DNA from: SZAS-79 sp964599095
GTDB lineage: Bacteria > Pseudomonadota > Gammaproteobacteria > Burkholderiales > SG8-39
Direction: 5' to 3'
Length of the DNA: 64,000 nucleotides
Assembly: GCA_964599095.1 (NCBI GenBank)
Contig: CAZREB010000004.1
Location: 367,954 to 431,953, forward strand
The position numbers and the translations under genes are program-made. The notes under the pieces are model-generated. The model had not been told where the DNA came from, searched no databases, and saw nothing but the letters and a program-made list of their open reading frames with translations. How positions within the stretch are numbered: position 1 is the first letter of the stretch; the number at the start of each line of letters is the position of its first letter. Below are positions 17,244-25,481 of this stretch, piece after piece.

Positions 17244-18745
17244 GCGATTCCAAGCGATTCGAACAAGGGCAGGCGGATGCGGGCAAACGCGCTCGCATCC
17301 GAGCGAAGCGAGGCGGGGTCGCCTGCGCCCATCGTATCCCACGCATGGCGGGCCCATGCGTCCGGGGATGAACTTCCGGTCGCCCGCGCGCGCAGGAAAA
17401 GCAGTTCCCGGCGCGCCACGGTCACGCCCGCGCCGGTCACCGGGCAGGCGAGCGCGGAAATCTCGCCCGGCGTTCCCGCACGATCGAGGATCGCCGCATT
17501 GAGTCCCCTGCACCGGGGCTGCGCGGTTTCGATTGCCGCGCGCGCCTGCGCCGGGTGCAGGTATCCCGCTTCGGTGAGCACCAACGCGGCTTCCGCCAAT
17601 TGCGCCGCCGCAATTCCCGCGCAGTCCGGGTCGCGCGCGATGTCGCGAAAACTTCGCGGCGCGCAGCCCTGCCGCGCCAGCCCGGAGAGCAGCGCGCGAT
17701 GCACATGCGCGGGCAGTTCGAGTTCGCGACCCCCCAGCCGCACCTTCGCCGGCACGTAGTCCGGGTGCTGGAGCAGCGCGAACCGGACGCCGGCCAGGCG
17801 TTCGTCGAGCGGCCGTGAATCCCGCGGATGGCCCCGCCGCACGAAGAGGTCGCTGCGAAACCGCCGGTTCGAAAGGTAGTCGAGCACGGTCTCGCGCATC
17901 ACCGGGTCGTCGATGGCGGCGAGCAGCTCGCGGGCCTTCTGGCTGCGATCGGTCCGTTCGCCGTCGCCTGCGAGTGTCGCCGACGCGCCGAATTCCAGCC
18001 CTGCGCCGCCGAGTGCCCGCGCGACTTCGGACGAGGGCATCGGATGCCAGTCGCGGTTGAAATATTCGTGCGCGAGGTAGCTGCGGTCCTGCGTGTGCAT
18101 TCGCGCCAGCCACGCCTCGAGGCCGTGATGGGCATCGAAGTATTTCGCGCCGGCGTCGGCGAGGGCCTGGGCGAATTCGAGCGATGCGTCGATCTTCTTC
18201 GCCAACGGCAGCGCGGCCGCGGTCCTTTGCGCATGCAGCACCAGCAGGTGCCGCAGCGGCAACTCGGCGGCCCAGCCGGGCAGGCAGTTGTAACTCACGA
18301 TGAAGACGCCTTCCGGCGCGAGCGTCCTGCGCACGATCTCGACGGCGAGGTGGCGGTTCTCGGCCGAGATCCACGACCAGGTACCGTGCATCGCGATCTG
18401 GTCGAACTGCGGCAAGTCCTGCCGGGCGGCAAAGGCCTGGAAGGATTCGCAGTGCAGGCGCGCGCCGCACCCGGAGGCGGTGGCCAACTGCTGCGCGTTG
18501 GCCGCGTGCTCCGGGTTGATGTCGATGCCCCAGTACTCTCCCGCAGAGGCGGCCGCATGGATGTTGATCGACACGCCCTGCCCGAACGCCAGTTCGAGGC
18601 AGCGGCGCAGCGGCGGTCGCGGGACCGCCAGGCCCTGCGCGGCGCAGGCCAGCGCGATTCTCGATGGGGCGATTTCCGGGCAATAACGATGGGTGTAGCC
18701 GAGTTCAGTTACGTAGCCGTCGGCCCTTCCGTCGAATGCCTCCAT
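17240..18745 (-). CDS. Class I SAM-dependent methyltransferase with regulatory domain
   Basis: This 501-residue protein has an N-terminal Rossmann methyltransferase domain. The motif I equivalent is CLELAFGQGVSINIHAA (about residues 49-65), the acidic end of strand 2 is YWGIDINPEHAANAQQL, and FDQIAMHGTWSWISAENR is motif IV. The remaining 300 residues match the 'methyltransferase regulatory domain' type seen in lysine-methyltransferase-like proteins of Gram-negative bacteria. It is the first gene of a two-gene unit with the EamA transporter and is divergent from the Rieske oxygenase. The methyl acceptor is unknown. Confidence 0.8.
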   Translation of the reverse strand: MEAFDGRADGYVTELGYTHRYCPEIAPSRIALACAAQGLAVPRPPLRRCLELAFGQGVSINIHAAASAGEYWGIDINPEHAANAQQLATASGCGARLHCESFQAFAARQDLPQFDQIAMHGTWSWISAENRHLAVEIVRRTLAPEGVFIVSYNCLPGWAAELPLRHLLVLHAQRTAAALPLAKKIDASLEFAQALADAGAKYFDAHHGLEAWLARMHTQDRSYLAHEYFNRDWHPMPSSEVARALGGAGLEFGASATLAGDGERTDRSQKARELLAAIDDPVMRETVLDYLSNRRFRSDLFVRRGHPRDSRPLDERLAGVRFALLQHPDYVPAKVRLGGRELELPAHVHRALLSGLARQGCAPRSFRDIARDPDCAGIAAAQLAEAALVLTEAGYLHPAQARAAIETAQPRCRGLNAAILDRAGTPGEISALACPVTGAGVTVARRELLFLRARATGSSSPDAWARHAWDTMGAGDPASLRSDASAFARIRLPLFESLGIA

Positions 18746-18831
18746 CGCCTGGCGCTGCGCCCTTCACCGAGAAGGGCCCCATTCTAGCGGGCGCGCCGCG
18801 GGCGGCCCGGCTTGCAGTTTCGGCATATGGC

Positions 18832-18859
18832 TTGACAGGACGACACTGCCTGCCAGAAT
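18832..18859 (+). promoter_or_regulatory. Candidate sigma-70 promoter for the ring-hydroxylating oxygenase operon
   Basis: TTGACA at 18832-18837 is a perfect -35 match, followed after 16 bases by CAGAAT at 18854-18859, a 4-of-6 match to the -10 box. It lies in the 183-base divergent gap, about 70 bases before the oxygenase ATG. It was found by eye only. Confidence 0.45.
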
Positions 18860-18928
18860 GGATTTCACACCGATGTCGATTCTTACTGCAGGCGCTGCAC
18901 CATCGATGCACGCCAACGGAGGGGCACC

Positions 18929-20203
18929 ATGAACAAGGAAATGGCCGAGGTCCTGGTCCGCGTCGGACCGGATACGCCGATGGGCAGGCTGATGCGCAGG
19001 TATTGGGTGCCGATCCTGTCGTGCTGGGAGATCCCCGAACCCGACTGCCCGCCGGTGCGCGTCAAGATCCTCGGCGAGAAGCTGCTCGCCTTCCGCGACA
19101 GCGAGGGCCGGCCGGGGCTGATCGACGAATTCTGCGCGCATCGCGGTGCGTCGCTCTTTTTCGGCCGCAACGAGGAAGGCGGCATCCGCTGCTCGTACCA
19201 TGGCTGGAAATTCAATGTGGACGGGCAATGCGTCGAGCTGCCTTCGGTCCCGGCGCTTGCGCCCAAGATGAGCATCACGGCATACCCGTGCATCGAGCGT
19301 GGCGGGCTGGTGTGGGCCTACATGGGCCCGCCGGACAAGAAGCCGGCGCCGCCGGAGGTCGAGTGGTGCAACATCCCCGACAGCCATCGCTATGCGTCCA
19401 AGCGCCTGCAGGAATGCAGCTGGCTGCAGGCGATGGAAGGCGGCATCGACACGACGCACGCGTCCTGGGTGCATCGCTTCGAGCTCGACATCGACCCGAT
19501 GCACAGGGAAGCCAAGGCCAACAAGTACATCAAGGCCGACCGCAATGCGGTGTTCGACGTCGAAGAGATGCAGCACGGGCTGTCGATCTTCGGCCGCCGC
19601 AACGGCGAGGCGGATTCGTACTACTGGCGCGTCACGCAGTTCCTGTTTCCCTGGTACACGCTGATCCCGCCGTTCGGCCCGCATCCGCTCGGCGGGCACG
19701 TCTGGGTGCCGATCGACGACTACAACTGCTGGGCCTGGAGCATCAACTTCTACCCCGACAAGCCGCTGTCGGCCGAGGAGCGCCGGGACCTCGAGGAAGG
19801 CAAGGGCATCCACGTCAAGTACGAGCCTGGCGGCACCTTCCGTCCCGCGGCGAACAAGGACAACGACTACCTGATCGACCGCCGCGCGCAGAAGGAGAAG
19901 CGCTCGTTCAGCGGCGTGGAAGGGTTCTCGGTGCAGGACTCGTCCCTGCAGGAAAGCATGGGCCCGATCCAGGACCATGCCAAGGAGCACCTCGTCGCCA
20001 CCGACAAGCCGATCGCGATGGCGCGGCGCATGTTGTTCAACGCGGCGCTCAACCTTTCCCAGGGGATCGAACCGCCGGCGCTCGACGCCGCGGTCCAGCG
20101 CGTGCGCGCCGCATCGGTGCTGCTCGACCGCAATGCGAGCGTCACCGAGTGGGCCATGGAGGCCCTCTACGACGAATTCGCGCAACCGGTGTTTTCACTA
20201 TGA
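18929..20203 (+). CDS. Rieske aromatic ring-hydroxylating oxygenase, alpha subunit (phthalate dioxygenase-like)
   Basis: This 424-residue oxygenase component has a Rieske [2Fe-2S] site, Cys69-x-His71 and Cys88-x2-His91. The mononuclear iron motif has Asp174, His177 and His182 in GGIDTTHASWVHR. Overall order and length match the phthalate 4,5-dioxygenase and vanillate O-demethylase class, which hydroxylates or demethylates aromatic acids using electrons from a separate reductase; none is seen nearby. The ATG at 18929 is preceded by a CGGAGGGGC ribosome-binding site. The stop overlaps the following Bug gene. Substrate is probably a carboxylated aromatic, judging from the dioxygenase and hydrolase across the gap. 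Confidence 0.9.
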   Translation: MNKEMAEVLVRVGPDTPMGRLMRRYWVPILSCWEIPEPDCPPVRVKILGEKLLAFRDSEGRPGLIDEFCAHRGASLFFGRNEEGGIRCSYHGWKFNVDGQCVELPSVPALAPKMSITAYPCIERGGLVWAYMGPPDKKPAPPEVEWCNIPDSHRYASKRLQECSWLQAMEGGIDTTHASWVHRFELDIDPMHREAKANKYIKADRNAVFDVEEMQHGLSIFGRRNGEADSYYWRVTQFLFPWYTLIPPFGPHPLGGHVWVPIDDYNCWAWSINFYPDKPLSAEERRDLEEGKGIHVKYEPGGTFRPAANKDNDYLIDRRAQKEKRSFSGVEGFSVQDSSLQESMGPIQDHAKEHLVATDKPIAMARRMLFNAALNLSQGIEPPALDAAVQRVRAASVLLDRNASVTEWAMEALYDEFAQPVFSL

Positions 20204-21176
20204 GGCCGTCGATGTCCAATCTCCTGCGTTTGTCCGCGGCGCTCGCCGTGGTCGCCTGCTGCGCCGGGCCGGCGGCGGCCCAGGACTGGCTGCCGTCCAA
20301 GCCGGTGCGCATCATCGTCCCGGTGCTCGGCGGCACCAACGACCTGGTTGCGCGGCTGGTGGCGCCGAAACTGCAGGAGGTGCTCGGCCAGTCGGTGATC
20401 GTCGAGAACAAGGGCGGCGCCGGCGGCAACATCGGCGCGGACCTGGTCGCCAAGGCGCCGCCCGACGGGCACACGCTGCTGATCGGCTACAACGGGCCGA
20501 TCGCGGTCAACGTCTCGCTCTTCAGCAAGATGCCTTACGACCCGACCAAGGATCTTGCACCGATCACGCTCGCAGTGACCGCGCCGCAGTTCCTGACGGT
20601 GCATCCGAGCGTTCCGGCCCATACGGTGGCCGAGCTGGTCGCGCTGGCCAAGGCGCAACCCGGCAAGCTTTCCTATGCATCGATCGCCGTCGGCAGCGCG
20701 TCGCACCTCACCATGGAGATGCTGAAGACCGCCGCCGGCGTCGACATCGTGCACGTCCCGTACAAGGGCTCGGCGCCCGCGGTCACCGACATCCTCGGCG
20801 GCAACGTGCAGACGGCGTTCTTCGTGCCGGGCAACGTGCTGCAGTACGTGAAGAGCGGCCAGATCCGGCTGCTGGCCTCCACCGGCCGCAAGCGCTTCGC
20901 GAGCACGCCGAACGTGCCGACGATGATCGAGTCGGGATATCCGGATTTCGAGGCGGTGGCGTGGATCGGGTTCCTGACGACCGGCGGCACGCCGCGGCCG
21001 ATCATCGAGCGGTATCACCGCGAGATCGTGAAGATCCTCAACTCGCCGGAAGTCCGCGAAAGGCTGCTTGCGGTCGAGTTCGAGATGGTGGCCGGCACGC
21101 CCGAGCAGTTCGGCGAATGGATCCGGACAGAGATCGTGCGCTGGGGCAAGGTGATCAAGCAGACCGGCGCCAAAGT
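20200..21176 (+). CDS. Bug/TctC-family binding protein, 3' end lost in the assembly gap
   Basis: A signal peptide (hydrophobic core LSAALAVVACCAGPAAA, residues 9-25) is followed by LPSKPVRIIVPVLGGTNDLVARLVAP, with LGG replacing the usual PGG of the ligand loop. The visible sequence stops at KQTGAKV, which in relatives is only one or two residues from the terminus, so the protein is essentially complete. The ATG at 20200 overlaps the oxygenase stop (ATGA). It is the likely receptor for the aromatic acid used by the oxygenase. Everything after 21176 is N. Confidence 0.9.
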
Positions 21177-21276
21177 NNNNNNNNNNNNNNNNNNNNNNNN
21201 NNNNNNNNNNNNNNNNNNNNNNNNNNNNNNNNNNNNNNNNNNNNNNNNNNNNNNNNNNNNNNNNNNNNNNNNNNNN
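21177..21276. other. Assembly gap of exactly 100 N
   Basis: One hundred unknown bases, the conventional placeholder for a join of unestimated length. It removes the end of the Bug gene and all sequence before the PcaH-like gene, whose ATG is the second base after the gap. Genes may be missing here. Confidence 0.98.
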
Positions 21277-21277
21277 C

Positions 21278-21985
21278 ATGACTGAAAAGACCATCCCCCA
21301 TCCATCCGTATTCGTCGAAGAAAAGCGCCTCGAGCTGATCAAGGGCTACGTGGTGCACGAGTCGCGCACGCCGGCCAAGCCGGTGCGCGTAGTCACGCCT
21401 TCGCAGACCGTCGGGCCGTTCTACCCGGCCGCGCTCATCGGCCCTGGCGAGGACGACCTTGCGTGCAAGATCCCGGGCGGCGCGCGCGCGCAGGGCACGC
21501 CGATCATCGTCTCCGGGCGGGTCTTCGACGAGGCGGGCAAGCCGGTGCGCGGCGCGCTGATCGAAGTCTGGCAGGCCAACAAATGGGGCAAGTACGAGCA
21601 CCCCGTGGACCAGACGCCGGAGCCGGTGGACCCGAATTTCAAGGGCTACGGGCGCATGCTGACCGACGCCGAAGGACGGTACCGGTTCCGCTCGATCAAG
21701 CCCGGCGAGTACCCGAACCCGGGTTACGACAACTGGTACCGGCCCCCGCATATCCACTACTCGATCTTCGGGGCCGGCGTGATGCAGCGCCTGATCACGC
21801 AGCTGTATTTCCCGGGCGAAAAGCTGAACGACATCGACCCGATCCTGAACGGCATCGAGGACCTCGATGCGCGCGCCTCGCTGATCGCGCGAGAGATGCC
21901 TGCACAGCCGGACGGCACCCTGGTTTTCGAATTCGACATCGTCCTGCGCGGCAGCGGCGAGACGCCCTTCTTCGTCGATCCCTGA
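21278..21985 (+). CDS. Intradiol dioxygenase, protocatechuate 3,4-dioxygenase beta-like
   Basis: This 235-residue ferric intradiol dioxygenase cleaves a catechol between its hydroxyl groups. Expected iron ligands are Tyr106 (GKYEHP), Tyr145 (GEYPN), His158 and His160 (RPPHIHYS). The segments PSQTVGPFYP (41-50), RGALIEVWQAN and PVDPNFKGYGR are typical of PcaH/PcaG proteins. No alpha subunit gene (pcaG) follows; the next gene is a hydrolase 6 bases later. It could work as a homomer or pair with a subunit encoded in the gap. Because the gap ends one base before this ATG, an upstream start cannot be ruled out. Confidence 0.87.
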   Translation: MTEKTIPHPSVFVEEKRLELIKGYVVHESRTPAKPVRVVTPSQTVGPFYPAALIGPGEDDLACKIPGGARAQGTPIIVSGRVFDEAGKPVRGALIEVWQANKWGKYEHPVDQTPEPVDPNFKGYGRMLTDAEGRYRFRSIKPGEYPNPGYDNWYRPPHIHYSIFGAGVMQRLITQLYFPGEKLNDIDPILNGIEDLDARASLIAREMPAQPDGTLVFEFDIVLRGSGETPFFVDP

Positions 21986-21991
21986 GCCGGC

Positions 21992-22891
21992 GTGGCCGCC
22001 GCGATCCGCGACTGCCTGGGCCCGCTCGCGGCGCCGTCGCGTCCGCGCCGTGCGCTGCCGGCCGGCGCCTGGGATACCCATTTCCACGCGATGGGGCCGC
22101 AGGCGCGCTTCCCGTATTCCCCGGCGCGCAAGTACACGCCGCCGGATGCGCCGCTCGAGGCCTGCCTTGCGCTGCATGCAATGCTCGGGATCGAGCGCGG
22201 CCTCGTGGTCCATGCCAATACGCACGGCTTCGACAATTCGGTCGACCTCGACGCGGTCGCGCGTTCCGGCGGTCGTTACCTCGCAGTCGTGCGGCTGGAT
22301 GCCACGGCGACCCGGGGCGGGTGCGAGAAGCTCCACGGGCAGGGCGCCCGGGGCGTGCGCTTTGCGTTCAACCCGCAGCACAGCGGGCACCTGGACCTTG
22401 CGGTGTTCAACCACGTGCTCGGTTGCATCGACGGGCTGGGCTGGTTCATCGAGCTGCATTTCGACGGCGCCGACCTGCCCGGGCTCGCGGACTGGATTGC
22501 GTCGATCCCGGCGCCAGTGGTGATCGACCACATGGGGCGCATCGACCCGGCGTTGGGCCTCGACCAGGCGCCGTTCGGCGTGCTGGTCGGGCTTGCGCGC
22601 CGAGACAACGTCTGGGTGAAGCTGAGCGGCGCCGACCGATTGACGAAATCGGGCGCGCCCTACGCGGACGTCACGCCGTTTGCGCAACGCCTGATCGAGG
22701 CAGCGCCCGACCGGATGCTGTGGGGCAGCGACTGGCCGCATACGGGTGTCTTCGACCCGGCGCGCATGCCCGACGACGGCCGGCTCGTCGATGCCCTGTT
22801 CGATTTCGCGCCGGACGACGCGACGCTGAAGAAGATCCTCGTCGACAACCCGGTCCGCCTGCTCGGCCTCGCGGAAGGTTCCGGTGGATAG
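21992..22891 (+). CDS. 2-pyrone-4,6-dicarboxylate lactonase-like amidohydrolase (LigI/COG3618 family)
   Basis: This 299-residue TIM-barrel hydrolase carries the metal-site motif DTHFH (His30, His32), the mid-barrel IDHMGR and the terminal LWGSDWPH with the conserved Asp. This layout and size match LigI, which opens 2-pyrone-4,6-dicarboxylate in the protocatechuate/gallate 4,5-cleavage route, and related fluorolactone or rhamnonolactone hydrolases. The GTG at 21992 lies 6 bases after the dioxygenase gene. The product of an intradiol or extradiol enzyme on gallate-like substrates can be such a pyrone, so the pairing is chemically sensible, but exact specificity is inferred. Confidence 0.78.
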   Translation: MAAAIRDCLGPLAAPSRPRRALPAGAWDTHFHAMGPQARFPYSPARKYTPPDAPLEACLALHAMLGIERGLVVHANTHGFDNSVDLDAVARSGGRYLAVVRLDATATRGGCEKLHGQGARGVRFAFNPQHSGHLDLAVFNHVLGCIDGLGWFIELHFDGADLPGLADWIASIPAPVVIDHMGRIDPALGLDQAPFGVLVGLARRDNVWVKLSGADRLTKSGAPYADVTPFAQRLIEAAPDRMLWGSDWPHTGVFDPARMPDDGRLVDALFDFAPDDATLKKILVDNPVRLLGLAEGSGG

Positions 22892-23657
22892 ACTCAAGGG
22901 CAAGGTGGCCCTCGTTACGGGGGGCGGCGCCGGCATAGGTGCGGCAACCGGCCGGATCTTCTGCGCCGAGGGCGCGGCGGTGGTGCTGGTCGACGCAGAC
23001 GGCCCGGCGCTCGAATCGACCGCGAACGCGATCCGCGCGCAGGTCAAGGGCGCGAAAGTCACGCACTTCGCTGCGAACGTGGCGGATCCGCAGGGCGCGG
23101 CCGAGGCGGCGGCCCATGGCGTGAATTTGTTCGGCCGCCTCGATTTGCTCGTCAACAACGCGGCGATGCGCAACTATTCGGCGATGGCCGATGCGACGCC
23201 CGAAGAATGGCGATCGATGCTCGACGTCAACCTGCTCGGCGCGGCGAATTACGCAAAGGCGGCGCTGCCCGCGCTGCGCCGCTCGGGCGCCGGAAGCATC
23301 GTCAACGTGTCTTCCTGTTACGCCGTCACCGGGCGCAAGGGCATGGGCATCTACGATGCATCCAAGGCCGCGCTGCTTGCGTTCACGCGCACGCTCGCCT
23401 GCGAGGAGGCTGCGCACCGCATCCGCGCAAACGCGGTCTGTCCCGGGTCGACGCTGACCGATTTCCACCTGAAGCGCGGCAGGGCGGCCGGCAAGTCGGC
23501 GGAGGAAATCCGGGGCGCGCGCAGCGACAACTCGCTGGCCGGCCGCTGGGCAACGCCCGAGGAGATCGCCTGGCCGATCCTGTGGCTGAGTTCTTCCGAG
23601 GCCTCCTTCGTCACCGGCGCCACGTTGATGGTCGACGGCGGGCTGTCGGTCATTTGA
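22884..23657 (+). CDS. Short-chain dehydrogenase/reductase
   Basis: This 257-residue classical SDR has the NAD(P)-binding TGGGAGIG at residues 12-19, NNAA at 91-94, and the catalytic Ser143, Tyr157 and Lys161 (YDASK). An Asp at the end of beta-2 (VLVDADG) favours NAD(H). The GTG start overlaps the preceding hydrolase by 8 bases, placing it last in the aromatic-acid operon, where it could oxidise a ring-diol or hydroxy-acid intermediate. Its 3' end overlaps the convergent PPK2 gene by 8 bases. Confidence 0.88.
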   Translation: MDRLKGKVALVTGGGAGIGAATGRIFCAEGAAVVLVDADGPALESTANAIRAQVKGAKVTHFAANVADPQGAAEAAAHGVNLFGRLDLLVNNAAMRNYSAMADATPEEWRSMLDVNLLGAANYAKAALPALRRSGAGSIVNVSSCYAVTGRKGMGIYDASKAALLAFTRTLACEEAAHRIRANAVCPGSTLTDFHLKRGRAAGKSAEEIRGARSDNSLAGRWATPEEIAWPILWLSSSEASFVTGATLMVDGGLSVI

Positions 23658-24516
23658 GCAGCTTGCGGAAGTTTTCCAGCTCGCGCTTCTGCTTGGCGTC
23701 GAGTTCGGGATAGGCGAGCCCGAGGCTGCCCAGCGTATCGACCAGGATGCGCGACACCACCAGCCGCGCGTTCTCCTTGTCGTCGGCGGGCACGACGTAC
23801 CACGGCGACTCGCGGGTGCTGGTGGCCCCCATGCAGTCCTCGTAGGCCGCCTGGTAGTGCTTCCAGAAGGCGCGCTCCTCGATGTCCGAGCGGGCGAACT
23901 TCCAGTTCTTGGCCGGATCGTCGATTCGTGCCAGGAAGCGCTTTTTCTGCTCGTCCTTCGACAGGTGAAGAAAGACCTTCACGATGCGGGTGCCGTTCAG
24001 GTGGAGGTGGGCTTCCATGTTTGCGATCGAGCGGTAGCGCTGCCGCCAGAGCTTGTCCGGGTCGCCGGGGGCCTCGGGCAGGTTCTGGCTGCGCAGGATG
24101 GCCGGGTGCACCCGCACGATCAGCACCTCCTCGTAGTACGAGCGGTTGAAGATGCCGATGCGCCCGCGCTCGGGCAGGCTGCGCGCGGCGCGCCAGAGGA
24201 AATCGTGGTCCAGCTCCTCCTCGCTCGGGTGCTTGAAGCTGAACACCTGGCAGCCCTGCGGGTTCACTCCGGACATCACATGCTTGATGATGCCGTCCTT
24301 GCCGGCCGCGTCCATCGCCTGCAGGATCAGCAGCAGCGAGTACCTGTTCGAGGCGTACAGGCGGTCCTGCAGCCTGCGCATCGCCTCGATGTCGCGGCCG
24401 AGGAGTTCTTCGTAGTGCGTCCGCGATTCGTAGTACGGCGGCTCCCGGGTCGGCCGCTTCGCGAGCGAGGGCTTTTTCCCGGGGCGCACGCGGAACTTCG
24501 CGATGTCGATTTTCAT
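23650..24516 (-). CDS. Polyphosphate kinase 2 family protein
   Basis: This 288-residue single-domain PPK2 transfers phosphate between polyphosphate and nucleotides. The P-loop-like MDAAGKDG (68-75), the Walker B region GIFNRSYYEEVLIVRVHP (121-138) and the lid arginines in LWRQRYRSIANMEAHL are all present. The ATG at 24516 was chosen because it overlaps the CHAD gene stop (ATGA) and begins the usual MKIDIAKFRV-type N-terminus; an in-frame extension of 15 residues exists upstream. Co-translation with a CHAD protein suggests a polyphosphate-linked role. Direction and nucleotide preference (ADP or GDP versus AMP) are not resolved. Confidence 0.92.
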   Translation of the reverse strand: MKIDIAKFRVRPGKKPSLAKRPTREPPYYESRTHYEELLGRDIEAMRRLQDRLYASNRYSLLLILQAMDAAGKDGIIKHVMSGVNPQGCQVFSFKHPSEEELDHDFLWRAARSLPERGRIGIFNRSYYEEVLIVRVHPAILRSQNLPEAPGDPDKLWRQRYRSIANMEAHLHLNGTRIVKVFLHLSKDEQKKRFLARIDDPAKNWKFARSDIEERAFWKHYQAAYEDCMGATSTRESPWYVVPADDKENARLVVSRILVDTLGSLGLAYPELDAKQKRELENFRKLLK

Positions 24517-25442
24517 CCCGTGGTCCTCCCTTGGCGGCTGCGCTTCCAGAAATGGCGGCACTCGCGCAGGCGCTCGAGTGCCGCCTGCGCGTTCACGAGC
24601 TCGGCGGATCGCCGCTCTGCCATCCAGCGCCGCACGGCCGGGGCGGCCGCGCGGGCCTGCGGCAGCCGGGCGAGCAGTCGCCTCGCGGTAACCAGGTCGT
24701 TCAAGGCGCCGAGGGCGTCCTGCAATGCGTAGAGTTCGCGCATGTAGGCCGCGGCCCGCTTCGCGGCGAACAACGGCGCAAAGAATTCCGCGACATAACG
24801 CAGCCGCTTGGCTGCGATCCTGACCCTGTGGCGCTCGGCTTCCGTCCGCTCGGCGAGCGGGCCGGCAAGGCGGGAGAGCTGCTTGTGGCGCTTGCGCAGT
24901 TCGCCGGCGGCAATCGGCCCCAGCGCCAGGCCCTGCAGGTTCATGCCGGGAGACCCGGCCAGCCAGTGCTGCAGGCCGTCGAGCGCCGCCGCATGGCGCG
25001 CGGAGCGCAACGACGCGCGCGCCTGCTTCAGTGCGAGCGAGCGCTGCCGCCGCGCATCGGCCAGCAGCCGGTCAAGGGGTGCCTTGCAGCCGCGACCGAA
25101 ACCCGAGGCTGCGACCGACTCGACGAGCGCGATCGAGATGTCCCAATCCCGCACTGCGCCGAGGTTGCGCGCGATCCGGCGGATCTCGCGCCGCAGCCGG
25201 CGGACCGTCGCGTCCTTCGGCCGCGCCAGCCGCAACGCAGAGCGCAGCCGGCGCAGGGCGATGCGGGCCTGGTGCACGAATTCGAGCGGGTCGCGGCCGT
25301 GAATGCCGCCTGCGTTCGCCGCGAAATGGCCGGCGCAATTGAGCACGATCAGCCGCAGCGCCTCTGCAGGCGGCACGCCGGCGCCGATCTTCACCGGGAC
25401 GGATTTCGAAGGCGCGGCCGGCGCGGCGGCAGAGGGTTTCAT
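24513..25442 (-). CDS. CHAD domain protein
   Basis: This 309-residue, strongly basic, helical protein has the CHAD signature HQARIALRRLRSALRL near residues 60-75 and a second similar half with HRVRIAAKRLRYVAEFF. CHAD domains are known to bind inorganic polyphosphate through conserved His, Arg and Lys residues. The gene is translationally coupled to PPK2 (shared ATGA), so the two probably act on the same polymer, for example granule-associated synthesis or use. There is no signal peptide or CYTH domain. The divergent acyl-CoA-dehydrogenase-like gene starts only 39 bases away. Confidence 0.88.
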   Translation of the reverse strand: MKPSAAAPAAPSKSVPVKIGAGVPPAEALRLIVLNCAGHFAANAGGIHGRDPLEFVHQARIALRRLRSALRLARPKDATVRRLRREIRRIARNLGAVRDWDISIALVESVAASGFGRGCKAPLDRLLADARRQRSLALKQARASLRSARHAAALDGLQHWLAGSPGMNLQGLALGPIAAGELRKRHKQLSRLAGPLAERTEAERHRVRIAAKRLRYVAEFFAPLFAAKRAAAYMRELYALQDALGALNDLVTARRLLARLPQARAAAPAVRRWMAERRSAELVNAQAALERLRECRHFWKRSRQGRTTG

Positions 25443-25481
25443 CGGGGGGAGCTTACACTCCCTGCGTGGCATACTTTGCCG

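Noticed and set aside
18746..18928. A small gene in the divergent gap before the Rieske oxygenase
   Set aside because: No frame with a plausible start and ribosome-binding site; the gap carries a promoter-like TTGACA instead.
21177..21276. Run of N as a possible low-complexity or mobile element
   Set aside because: Exactly 100 N is an assembly placeholder and carries no biological information.
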